Notes: generated from the sequence alone by a model not told the origin. DNA of 6,654 nucleotides from an uncultured Lachnospiraceae bacterium (GCA_947178115.1 CAMWXF010000104.1:1-6654); one strand, 5' to 3'; counted from the first letter of the stretch, positions 1 to 5,942 are shown. A program made the numbers and translations.

Positions 1-56
1 TACGAGATGTAAGCAACATCGCCATCACCGGAAGATTACGACGGACAGCACTATGA
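1..56 (+). other. possible 3' tail of an upstream gene, or intergenic DNA
   Basis: The frame starting at base 3 is open to a TGA at 54-56 and reads RDVSNIAITGRLRRTAL, which is a plausible protein C-terminus but one I do not recognise. The other two forward frames stop at 10-12 and 71-73; the latter gives an implausible His/Arg-rich peptide. All three reverse frames contain stops between 1 and 85. The short hairpin GATGT/ACATC at 6-20 has no T run and is not a terminator. If the base-3 frame is real, its gene ends 29 bp before the nucleotidase start and could share its operon. Confidence 0.2.
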
Positions 57-85
57 GGCTGTCAGAATATTGACGGAGGTGGCTT

Positions 86-1030
86 ATGGCTTACGATTTA
101 GAAAACAGGCTGGTAGTGGGCGTATCGTCCAGGGCATTGTTTGACCTGACATATGAGAATACGATCTATGAGTCGGAGGGTGTGGAGGCGTACTGCCGAT
201 ACCAGATTGAACACGAGAATGAGATACTGCGGCCGGGACCGGGGTTTCCGCTGATCAAGGCATTACTCAATCTGAATAATCTGCCGAATAAGGAAGGAAG
301 CGTCGAAGTCATTATCATGTCAAGGAACAGTCCGGACTCTTCGCTCAGAGTCTTTAAGACAATAGAGCATTACGGATTGAACATTACCCGCGCCGTACTG
401 GCAAGCGGAGCATCTCTGGCACCCTATTTGACGGCATTTAAGACGGATCTGTTTCTGTCCGCATATGAGGACGATGTGCAGAGCGCCATAGATTCCAATA
501 TTGCGGCGGGGATCATCTGTACCGATGGGCTGCATACCTACGACTGCGAGCATCAGATCAGGCAGATACGTATCGCATTTGACGGAGATGCAGTGCTGTT
601 TTCGGATGAGTCAGAGAAGATCTATCAGGAGAGTGGGTTGGAGGCTTTTGAGGAAAATGAGAGACGTAACGCCAATAATCCGCTTAAGGCAGGACCTTTT
701 GCCAGATTCCTTAAGACGTTATCCGATCTGCAGAAAGACTTTAACGCAGAGGAGGCACCGATTCGGACGGCTCTTGTTACGACCAGATGTGCGCCGACTC
801 ACGAGAGGGTTATCCGTACTCTGCGCGCATGGAATGTGCGTATAGACGAGGTGTTTTTCCTGGGCGGAGTTCGCAAGAAGGATGTGCTGCAGGCGTTTGG
901 CGCGCATATATTCTTTGATGATCAGACGGTGCATACAGGTCCGGCTTCGGAGGTAGTTCCTGCGGCGAGAGTACCTTATAAGAAGAAAGTGCCTTATAAT
1001 GAGGCGGAGGAAGAACCGGATAGCAGTTGA
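86..1030 (+). CDS. cytosolic 5'-nucleotidase, cN-I type (HAD fold)
   Basis: This is a 314-residue soluble protein that should hydrolyse nucleoside 5'-monophosphates (AMP-like) to nucleoside and phosphate in the cytoplasm. It matches the family of eukaryotic cytosolic 5'-nucleotidase I. The family N-terminal signature VGVSSRALFDL is at 11-21 and RPGPGFPLIKALL at 49-61. The HAD catalytic set can be placed as follows: motif I FDGDAV with D166 and D168, motif II VTTR near T232/T233, motif III K264/K265 after FFLGG, and motif IV FFDDQ with D278/D279. All expected residues are present, so it looks active. The last 20 residues are charged and acidic, probably disordered. The ATG is preceded by a near-ideal GGAGGTGG (75-82). 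The next gene begins 33 bp downstream. Exact substrate preference cannot be read from sequence. Confidence 0.9.
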   Translation: MAYDLENRLVVGVSSRALFDLTYENTIYESEGVEAYCRYQIEHENEILRPGPGFPLIKALLNLNNLPNKEGSVEVIIMSRNSPDSSLRVFKTIEHYGLNITRAVLASGASLAPYLTAFKTDLFLSAYEDDVQSAIDSNIAAGIICTDGLHTYDCEHQIRQIRIAFDGDAVLFSDESEKIYQESGLEAFEENERRNANNPLKAGPFARFLKTLSDLQKDFNAEEAPIRTALVTTRCAPTHERVIRTLRAWNVRIDEVFFLGGVRKKDVLQAFGAHIFFDDQTVHTGPASEVVPAARVPYKKKVPYNEAEEEPDSS

Positions 1031-1036
1031 TATAAT
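1028..1036 (+). promoter_or_regulatory. candidate extended -10 promoter for the sfsA-mutY gene
   Basis: TGATATAAT is a consensus extended -10 (TG, one base, TATAAT) overlapping the stop codon of the nucleotidase gene. No good -35 hexamer lies 16-18 bp upstream (the region reads AGGAAG-like), so it would rely on the TG extension. Predicted transcription would begin near 1043, giving a leader of about 21 bases. A chance match in AT-rich DNA is possible. Confidence 0.4.
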
Positions 1037-1063
1037 TACGCGGAGCTCAATTTTTTATATATT

Positions 1064-2782
1064 ATGAAATATAATAAGATTGTTTCAGGAAAATTCATAG
1101 AGAGACCGAATCGATTCATTGCTTACGTGGACATAGCGGGTGAACGTACTAAGGTGCATGTGAAGAACACAGGACGCTGCAGGGAGCTGTTGCGGGATGA
1201 CGCGCAGGTATATCTGGAGAGGAGTAATAATCCGGAACGCTCTACAGCCTATGATCTGGTGGTTGTGAATAAGGAAGGCAGACTGATTAACATGGATTCA
1301 AATGCGCCCAATAAGGTTGTGGGCGAATGGCTTACATCAGGCGGATTATATCAAGATGTCAGTTTGGTGCGTCCGGAGACTTCCTTCGGCAACTCAAGAT
1401 TTGATTTCTATGTGGAAAGCGCCTCCGGCAGGAAAGCATTTATTGAGGTGAAGGGAGTCACGCTGGAGCGAGACAATGTGGCCGCCTTTCCGGATGCTCC
1501 GTCAGAGCGGGCAGTCAAGCATGTAGAGGAACTGATTGAGGCATGCGGGCAGGGATATGAAGCGTATCTCATTTTTGTGGTTCAGATGGAAGCGGTCAGG
1601 CGGGTGGAGCCGAATTGGAGTACGCAGCCTGCTTTCGGTCAGGCGCTCAGAAAGGCGAGAAGTGCAGGGGTACATTTACTTGCCTATGATTGTCTGGTGG
1701 AAGCGGACAGCCTTGCGATCAATGAAGAGGTTCCGGTCGTTGTGGATCTTTTGGATCTGATTGCGACGCCGCTTCTTGCATGGTATGATGAGGGCAGACG
1801 CATCCTGCCTTGGCGGGAGGACCCGAACCCCTATCATGTATGGCTGTCGGAGATCATGTTGCAGCAGACGAGGGTGGAGGCAGTCAAGCCCTACTATGAC
1901 CGGTTTCTAAGACAGCTTCCGACTATAGCGGATCTTGCGGCGGTAGAGGAGGAGACTCTGTTAAAGCTGTGGGAAGGACTGGGGTATTATAACCGTGCCA
2001 GAAATCTGCATAGGGCCGCAATACAGATCATGGAAGAGTATGGCGGTACAATGCCGGGTGATTATGAGAGCCTTCTGAAGCTGTCGGGAATCGGGAGTTA
2101 TACGGCGGGTGCGATCGCTTCTATCGCTTTTGGACAAAGCGTGCCTGCGGTTGACGGCAATGTTCTGAGGATCTTGTCCAGATTGCGGACGGATGACAGG
2201 GATATTCTGGATGCGAAAGTTAAGAAAGCTCTTGAGGAAGAGTTAATGGGAGTCATGCCGGCAGACAGACCCGGAGATTTCAATCAGGCTTTGATGGAGC
2301 TTGGCGCTACGGTCTGTATTCCCAATGGGAATCCGCGGTGCGAGATATGTCCGTGGACCGGGATCTGTCAGGCAAGAATACAGAACCGGATATCGGAATA
2401 TCCTAAGAAAACACCTAAGAAGCCGCGCAGCATTGAGAAGAAGACGGTTCTGGTAATACGGTTTGGAGATCTGGTTGCTCTTCGGAGAAGACCGGACAGC
2501 GGATTGCTTGCGGGATTATATGAGTTCCCTACCATGGAGGGGCACCAAGGGGAGGAACAGGTCATAGAGAATTTGCGGCAGGCAGGTGTTGCGCCGATCA
2601 GAATCCGAAGACTGAAGCCGGCGAAGCATATATTTACACATAAAGAATGGCATATGACAGGATATCTCATCCAGATAGATGATTTATCGGGGATGGGAGA
2701 GTATGTTTTCATTGAGCCGGATAAGATACGGGATAAATATCCGGTTCCTTCCGCGTATGCTGCATATATGGAGCTGATCTAG
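1064..2782 (+). CDS. sfsA-mutY: SfsA-MutY fusion: SfsA nuclease domain joined to A/G-specific adenine glycosylase
   Basis: One uninterrupted 572-residue frame holds two whole proteins. Residues 1-228 are SfsA, a PD-(D/E)xK-type DNA/RNA nuclease family: NTGRCRELL at 35-43, catalytic D114 and E128-V-K130, and FPDAPSERA at 142-150. Residues 229-572 are MutY, which removes adenine mispaired with 8-oxoguanine: LPWR 248-251, catalytic E263 in SEIMLQQT, helix-hairpin-helix LSGIGSYTAG 340-349, catalytic D364 in VDGNV, [4Fe-4S] cysteines C418, C426, C429 and C435, then a NUDIX-like 8-oxoG recognition domain from about 459 with the F524-T-H526 loop. Each half is about normal family length (SfsA about 230, MutY about 350) and they abut with no linker. 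The start at 1064 gives a normal SfsA N-terminus (MKYNKIV), but the only SD-like stretch, GGAG at 1042-1045, is 18 bases away, so initiation may be weak or coupled to upstream translation. The glycosyltransferase gene follows after 28 bp. Domain calls are firm; joint function is inference. Confidence 0.93.
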   Translation: MKYNKIVSGKFIERPNRFIAYVDIAGERTKVHVKNTGRCRELLRDDAQVYLERSNNPERSTAYDLVVVNKEGRLINMDSNAPNKVVGEWLTSGGLYQDVSLVRPETSFGNSRFDFYVESASGRKAFIEVKGVTLERDNVAAFPDAPSERAVKHVEELIEACGQGYEAYLIFVVQMEAVRRVEPNWSTQPAFGQALRKARSAGVHLLAYDCLVEADSLAINEEVPVVVDLLDLIATPLLAWYDEGRRILPWREDPNPYHVWLSEIMLQQTRVEAVKPYYDRFLRQLPTIADLAAVEEETLLKLWEGLGYYNRARNLHRAAIQIMEEYGGTMPGDYESLLKLSGIGSYTAGAIASIAFGQSVPAVDGNVLRILSRLRTDDRDILDAKVKKALEEELMGVMPADRPGDFNQALMELGATVCIPNGNPRCEICPWTGICQARIQNRISEYPKKTPKKPRSIEKKTVLVIRFGDLVALRRRPDSGLLAGLYEFPTMEGHQGEEQVIENLRQAGVAPIRIRRLKPAKHIFTHKEWHMTGYLIQIDDLSGMGEYVFIEPDKIRDKYPVPSAYAAYMELI

Positions 2783-2810
2783 TTATTCAGAATCGGAATA
2801 GGGGGAGATT

Positions 2811-3836
2811 ATGAAATTATTATCGGTAGCGGTGCCTTGCTATAATTCGGAGGCATATATGAGAAAGTGTATTGATTCTCTGCTGGTCGGAGGGGAAGAA
2901 GTGGAGATCCTGATCGTGGATGACGGTTCTACGGACGGGACGGGTGCCATAGCGGATCAATATGCCACGGATTATCCATCCGTGATCAAGGTGATTCACA
3001 AGGAAAATGGTGGTCATGGGTCTGCTGTTAATGCAGGGCTGGAACAGGCTTCGGGTCTGTATTTCAAGGTGGTGGACAGTGATGACTGGGTGAAGGAGAG
3101 TGCTTATCATGCAATTCTGGAAGTACTGCATGATATTACCACAGGAGATTCTTATTTGGATATGCTGATCAGCAATTTTGTTTATGAGAAGGAAGGCGAG
3201 GCGAAGCATAAAGTTATGAAGTACCGCCATGCATTGCCGCAGGGCCGTATCTTTACATGGAGTGAGGTAAAACATTTTCATAAAGGGCAATATATCCTTA
3301 TGCATTCCGTTATTTTCCGAACCAGGCTGTTGCGGGAATGTGGTCTGAAGCTGCCGGATAATACCTTTTATGTGGATAATATTTTCGTGTTTGAACCGTT
3401 GCCGTTTGTGAAGAACATGTATTATCTGGATGTGAATTTCTATCGTTATTATATCGGCAGGGAGGGACAGTCGGTCAATGAGGAAGTGATGATATCCAGA
3501 GCGGATCAACAGATCAAGGTCAATAAGATTATGATAGATTATCTGTGTGAGAATAAGGAAAAGATATATAGCAAACGGAAACTGAGAAACTATATGATCA
3601 ATTATCTGGAAATCATAACTGTTATATCCTCTATTCTGCTGATTCGTTCCGGTACGGAAGAGAATTTAGAGAAGAAACAGGAGTTATGGTCCTATATTAA
3701 GAATAAGGATATGGGACTTTATATGCGGCTTAGATACGGCGTTCTGGGCAACTCCATGAATCTGCCGGGCAAAGGCGGCAGGAAGATATCGGTGGAAGGC
3801 TATAAGATCTGCCGGAGATTCTATAAATTTAATTAA
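2811..3836 (+). CDS. glycosyltransferase family 2 (GT-A fold)
   Basis: This is a 341-residue cytoplasmic protein expected to transfer a sugar from a nucleotide-sugar donor. The N-terminal GT-A core shows SVAVPCYNSE (5-14), the nucleotide-binding IVDDGSTDGT (35-44), ENGGHGSAVNAG (65-76) and the metal-binding DSDD at 89-92 (the DxD motif). The second half contains YVDNIFVFEPLPF and YYIGREGQSVNE, stretches I associate from memory with a clostridial subgroup of GT2 enzymes. There is no obvious transmembrane helix or signal peptide, unlike dolichol-phosphate mannosyltransferase types. The start is supported by GGGGGAG at 2801-2807, 4 bases before the ATG. It follows the sfsA-mutY gene in the same direction with a 28-bp gap and no terminator between them. 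Acceptor unknown: cell-surface glycan or glycolipid are both possible, and the adjacent lipid-phosphate enzymes lie on the opposite strand. Confidence 0.88.
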   Translation: MKLLSVAVPCYNSEAYMRKCIDSLLVGGEEVEILIVDDGSTDGTGAIADQYATDYPSVIKVIHKENGGHGSAVNAGLEQASGLYFKVVDSDDWVKESAYHAILEVLHDITTGDSYLDMLISNFVYEKEGEAKHKVMKYRHALPQGRIFTWSEVKHFHKGQYILMHSVIFRTRLLRECGLKLPDNTFYVDNIFVFEPLPFVKNMYYLDVNFYRYYIGREGQSVNEEVMISRADQQIKVNKIMIDYLCENKEKIYSKRKLRNYMINYLEIITVISSILLIRSGTEENLEKKQELWSYIKNKDMGLYMRLRYGVLGNSMNLPGKGGRKISVEGYKICRRFYKFN

Positions 3837-3876
3837 CGGCATGACCTGAGAACGGTCAGCCAATCTCCGGTTTTCT
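3812..3876 (+). terminator. probable terminator at the convergent gene junction
   Basis: The arm CCGGAGATT at 3812-3820 (inside the end of the glycosyltransferase gene) pairs perfectly with AATCTCCGG at 3862-3870, followed at once by TTTTCTCTT. Nested inside is a second hairpin: GGC-A-TGACC (3838-3846) against GGTCAGCC (3854-3861), with a bulged A and a 7-base loop. It lies between two convergent stop codons only 20 bp apart. It should stop the + strand transcript. On the - strand the inner hairpin is followed only by a weakly T-rich stretch, so two-way termination is less certain. The long loop of the outer stem makes this moderate. Confidence 0.5.
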
Positions 3877-4551
3877 CTTACGGTGTTTCTGCAGACTGTG
3901 ATAGAAGTTAAGCAGTACATCGGAACGGTATACGAGACCGTACATTACTGCAGCCATAATAAAAGCTGTAGCTACATCAAAAGCTGAATGCTGTTTGATG
4001 AACATGGTTGACATAATAATGGAAATACACAGGATAAAGGACCCGATGCGTATCCCTTTATATTTTTCCAGACGACGGCTGTGCATAACCGCAATGTGGC
4101 AGCCCAGCGAATTATATACATGGATACTTGGCCACAGATTGGTGGGTGTGTCCGTTCGGTAGAGCCTGGCAACCAGATGTGTGAATACATTATCTCTGGG
4201 CATAATATACGGTCTTAAGTGATGACCGTTAGGCCATAATGTGGACACCAGAAGGAAAATGGTCATTCCGGTAAACAGGAACGTGCATGTTCTGAAATAG
4301 TTATCCTTGTCGCGCAGGAAGAAGTAGACTACTACTGCAGCGACATAAGCGAACCATAGCAGATAAGGCACCACGAAGATCTCGCAGAACGGGATATGAT
4401 CGTCGAGCGCCACATGGATGACCCGATAACGGCTTGTGACGGTACGTTCCAGATACCCGAACCATGCCAGATAGATGATCCCGTAGATGATCAGCGGGAT
4501 GGCGTGCCTGTATTTTTTTAACTTTGACAGTTTATCCAGATATTTTTCCAT
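3856..4551 (-). CDS. PAP2-superfamily membrane lipid phosphatase/phosphotransferase
   Basis: This is a 231-residue integral membrane protein of the PAP2 (type 2 phosphatidic acid phosphatase) superfamily, the branch resembling inositol-phosphoceramide synthases (AUR1-like). Hydrophobic segments lie at about 17-34, 56-79, 86-105, 168-185 and 189-208, with a weaker one around 143-158. Motif C1 is reduced to WPNGHHLRP (R113-P114, without the usual leading Lys). Motif C2 is PSIHV with H144. Motif C3 is S181-TMF-x3-H188-x3-D192, carrying the nucleophilic His and its Asp partner. The tail KHRKRK is strongly basic and probably cytoplasmic. Expected role: dephosphorylating, or exchanging head groups on, lipid phosphates at the membrane. 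I chose the ATG at 4551 because GAGG lies 9 bases upstream. A TTG five codons earlier would fall within the ribosome binding site. It has its own promoter and ends 20 bp from the converging glycosyltransferase gene. The substrate is unknown. Confidence 0.86.
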   Translation of the reverse strand: MEKYLDKLSKLKKYRHAIPLIIYGIIYLAWFGYLERTVTSRYRVIHVALDDHIPFCEIFVVPYLLWFAYVAAVVVYFFLRDKDNYFRTCTFLFTGMTIFLLVSTLWPNGHHLRPYIMPRDNVFTHLVARLYRTDTPTNLWPSIHVYNSLGCHIAVMHSRRLEKYKGIRIGSFILCISIIMSTMFIKQHSAFDVATAFIMAAVMYGLVYRSDVLLNFYHSLQKHRKRKPEIG

Positions 4552-4560
4552 AATAGATAT

Positions 4561-4564
4561 CCTC
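4561..4564 (-). promoter_or_regulatory. ribosome binding site deciding the PAP2 start
   Basis: On the - strand the sequence reads TTGAGGATATCTATTATG. GAGG sits 9 bases before the ATG at 4551. The in-frame TTG at 4566 overlaps GAGG and has no site of its own, so the longer reading frame is rejected. Confidence 0.7.
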
Positions 4565-4576
4565 AATTGACAATTT

Positions 4577-4617
4577 TATGAACCATGAATTAGTTTATGT
4601 CCTATATGCGGTTCATA
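4577..4617 (-). repeat. 8-bp inverted repeat in the PAP2 leader
   Basis: TATGAACC (- strand, 4617-4610) is followed 25 bases later by its exact reverse complement GGTTCATA (4584-4577). The first arm begins at the predicted transcription start of the PAP2 promoter. It could form a 5'-terminal RNA stem or be an operator for a repressor. There is no T run after it, so it is not a simple terminator, and 13 bases separate its 3' arm from the GAGG ribosome binding site. Confidence 0.5.
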
Positions 4618-4623
4618 GAAGCT

Positions 4624-4651
4624 ATCATAGCAGATTGCATAGAAAAGTCAA
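4624..4651 (-). promoter_or_regulatory. sigma-A-type promoter of the PAP2 gene
   Basis: Read on the - strand: TTGACT (-35, 4651-4646), a 16-bp spacer, TATGAT (-10, 4629-4624), with TGC immediately before the -10 giving the TG extension. The predicted start is near 4617, leaving a leader of about 66 bases. The DNA upstream of the -35 (4652-4710) is strongly A/T-rich with A and T runs, as in UP elements. The rest of the 230-bp gap, back to the lipid kinase stop, holds no gene I can support and no clear terminator for that kinase. Confidence 0.75.
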
Positions 4652-4781
4652 AATAAGATTTCCATAAATATTTCTTAATTTTTCCTGAAAAAATATCCAA
4701 TATGTTCATAAATTTCCAGCATTATTATGAAGAGCCCTTTTGGGTGTCCTAATTTCTGCATTCATGGCTTAGGTTAAGCGT

Positions 4782-5750
4782 CTACACGAGAAAACGAATG
4801 CGCTGTTTGAGGCAGGAAATGCTGATTGCGTCGGATTTCATATAGACTTCTCCGTCGGTGTGCACCCATAGGGGAGCGGATGTCTTAATGCGCACAGAGG
4901 ACGCTCTATAGTGGTTGATTCGCGGAAAGATATAATGCTTCCCGAAGAAAGCTGTAGGCAGAGCGAGAAGAATTATAAGTTTGGGAAGATTGCCCACTAC
5001 GCACAGGTCCAGAAGGCCGTCTGTATCGTCTGCCTGAGGACAGAAGCAGAATCCGCCGCCTTCATAGGGATGGACCATGAAAGCAGAGAAGAGAAATTTC
5101 GGAATGACAAAGGGATCTTTGCCGTCCAGATAAATCTTACAGGATACAGGCTTGGCAGTAATCAACTGTTTCAGGGCAATGCCGAGATAAGTCAGTTTTC
5201 CCAATTTCAATCGGTTTAGCGTATTCTTGATGGGAGAGGAGAGGGCTTCTTCACACACGGCAGCATCAAATCCGATGCCGCTGCTGACGATGAAATAGCG
5301 GCTTTTGCTCTCCGGCCGTTTATGCAGTCTGGACACGATCTTGCTGTCATCTTCGTAGGTCAGTATACCTAAGTCGATCATGCGGGAGTGGGTACCGTCA
5401 AGTATCTGCAGCAGAAGTTCGACGGGGTCTCGGCGTAATTTTAAAGCTCTTGCGAGATCGTTGCTGGAACCGGTAGGTATGTAACCGATATTGACTTTGG
5501 AGAAGTCCTTAATACCCTGCAATGCATCATTTACGGTGCCGTCTCCTCCGAGTAGAATCAGGTTGAGCGGATACTCTGCGTCAGAAGCGGTCGATGTGAT
5601 CTCGCTTGTCAGTTCCGATACATGACCGGTATGGGTGGAGATATATGTTCGGTAGGACACATTTTTTTCCAATAATACAGGTTCTAATGTCTTCCAGATT
5701 GCCAGACCTTTGCCGGATTTCGATGCCGGGTTAATGATGATATGATACAT
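4782..5750 (-). CDS. diacylglycerol-kinase-like lipid kinase (YegS/BmrU family)
   Basis: This is a 322-residue soluble or peripheral enzyme of the diacylglycerol kinase catalytic superfamily, expected to phosphorylate a lipid alcohol such as diacylglycerol with ATP. Numbered from the chosen Met, the sequence shows INPASKSGKG (6-15), the nucleotide-binding LLGGDGTVNDAL (66-77), IPTGSSNDLAR (91-101), SGIGFDAAV (157-165), the C-terminal DGLLDLCVV (244-252) and HTDGE (297-301). All hallmark segments are present, and the length is close to the roughly 300 residues usual for the family. The start at 5750 is preferred over an upstream Met at 5801: GAGGTGG stands 5 bases before it, the family N-terminus (YHIIINPAS) begins right there, and the longer form would start upstream of the predicted transcript start. 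It is transcribed divergently from glyA. Downstream on the same strand lies the PAP2 gene, which could reverse a phosphorylation of this kind. Which lipid it uses cannot be told from sequence. Confidence 0.91.
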   Translation of the reverse strand: MYHIIINPASKSGKGLAIWKTLEPVLLEKNVSYRTYISTHTGHVSELTSEITSTASDAEYPLNLILLGGDGTVNDALQGIKDFSKVNIGYIPTGSSNDLARALKLRRDPVELLLQILDGTHSRMIDLGILTYEDDSKIVSRLHKRPESKSRYFIVSSGIGFDAAVCEEALSSPIKNTLNRLKLGKLTYLGIALKQLITAKPVSCKIYLDGKDPFVIPKFLFSAFMVHPYEGGGFCFCPQADDTDGLLDLCVVGNLPKLIILLALPTAFFGKHYIFPRINHYRASSVRIKTSAPLWVHTDGEVYMKSDAISISCLKQRIRFLV

Positions 5751-5755
5751 GGCGT

Positions 5756-5762
5756 CCACCTC
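5756..5762 (-). promoter_or_regulatory. ribosome binding site deciding the lipid kinase start
   Basis: GAGGTGG on the - strand lies 5 bases before the ATG at 5750. Its strength, and its place downstream of the predicted promoter, rule against the start 17 codons further upstream. Confidence 0.8.
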
Positions 5763-5791
5763 GTCTTTTGTAATAAAATAATAACAGCATA

Positions 5792-5821
5792 AGTATATCA
5801 TACGAGTGGCGGCTTAGGCAA
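5792..5821 (-). promoter_or_regulatory. promoter of the lipid kinase gene
   Basis: On the - strand: TTGCCT (-35, 5821-5816), 18-bp spacer, TATACT (-10, 5797-5792), with TGA directly before the -10 (TG extension). The predicted start is about 5785, giving a leader of about 35 bases that contains the GAGGTGG site. Its layout is the mirror image of the glyA promoter. Confidence 0.65.
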
Positions 5822-5828
5822 ATTAACG

Positions 5829-5858
5829 TTGCACCGCAATCCTCTCCTATGATATACT
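5829..5858 (+). promoter_or_regulatory. promoter of glyA
   Basis: TTGCAC (-35, 5829-5834), 18-bp spacer, TATACT (-10, 5853-5858), preceded by TGA (TG extension). The predicted start near 5865 gives a leader of about 78 bases. That leader holds one small hairpin (CTATC/GATAG, 5878-5892) and no riboswitch that I recognise. Confidence 0.7.
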
Positions 5859-5942
5859 TATAACAATTTTATGATTTCTATCGTGCAGATAGTTATGGAA
5901 AAAAGGCAATAGCAATATAACGAGGAAAGGCAGGAACAGGGA

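Larger units (their letters stand above)
5789..5861. repeat. inverted repeat spanning both divergent promoters
   Basis: The arms 5789-5802 and 5848-5861 are perfect 14-bp reverse complements (ATAAGTATATCATA / TATGATATACTTAT). Extending inward to 5809 and 5841 gives 21-bp arms with 19 matches (GAG/CTC and GG/CC pair, one mismatch each). GCAA 5818-5821 and TTGC 5829-5832 share the same axis at 5825. Each outer arm contains the extended -10 of one promoter, and the inner GCAA/TTGC pair overlaps the two -35 boxes. Confidence 0.85.

Noticed and set aside
2820..3509. A 229-codon open frame antisense to the glycosyltransferase.
   Set aside because: It has no recognisable motif and its start has no support. 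The forward strand carries clear GT2 motifs across the whole length, so it is a codon-usage shadow.
4767..4779. Hairpin GCTTA-GGT-TAAGC just after the lipid kinase stop, considered as a terminator.
   Set aside because: It has only 5 A/T-rich base pairs and no T run follows on the - strand. The nearby CCC-TTTT-GGG (4735-4744) has only 3 pairs and no T tract downstream either.
5751..5801. A 17-codon N-terminal extension of the lipid kinase starting at 5801.
   Set aside because: The ATG lies in the -10 region of the predicted promoter, and a strong GAGGTGG precedes the downstream ATG at 5750, where the family N-terminus begins.
5789..5861. Inverted repeats considered as the ends of an invertible (phase-variable) promoter segment.
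   Set aside because: The enclosed segment is only about 31-45 bp, too short for known invertases, no recombinase gene is nearby, and both orientations already carry a promoter.
5871..5912. A 13-codon upstream ORF (MISIVQIVMEKRQ) in the glyA leader.
   Set aside because: It has no ribosome binding site, starts only about 6 bases after the predicted transcript start, and shows no run of regulatory codons as in an attenuator peptide.
5865..5942. glyA leader examined for a glycine, serine-related, T-box or SAM-type riboswitch.
   Set aside because: At about 78 bases with a single 5-bp hairpin, it has no T-box sequence, no kink-turn and no terminator, so nothing supports a riboswitch.
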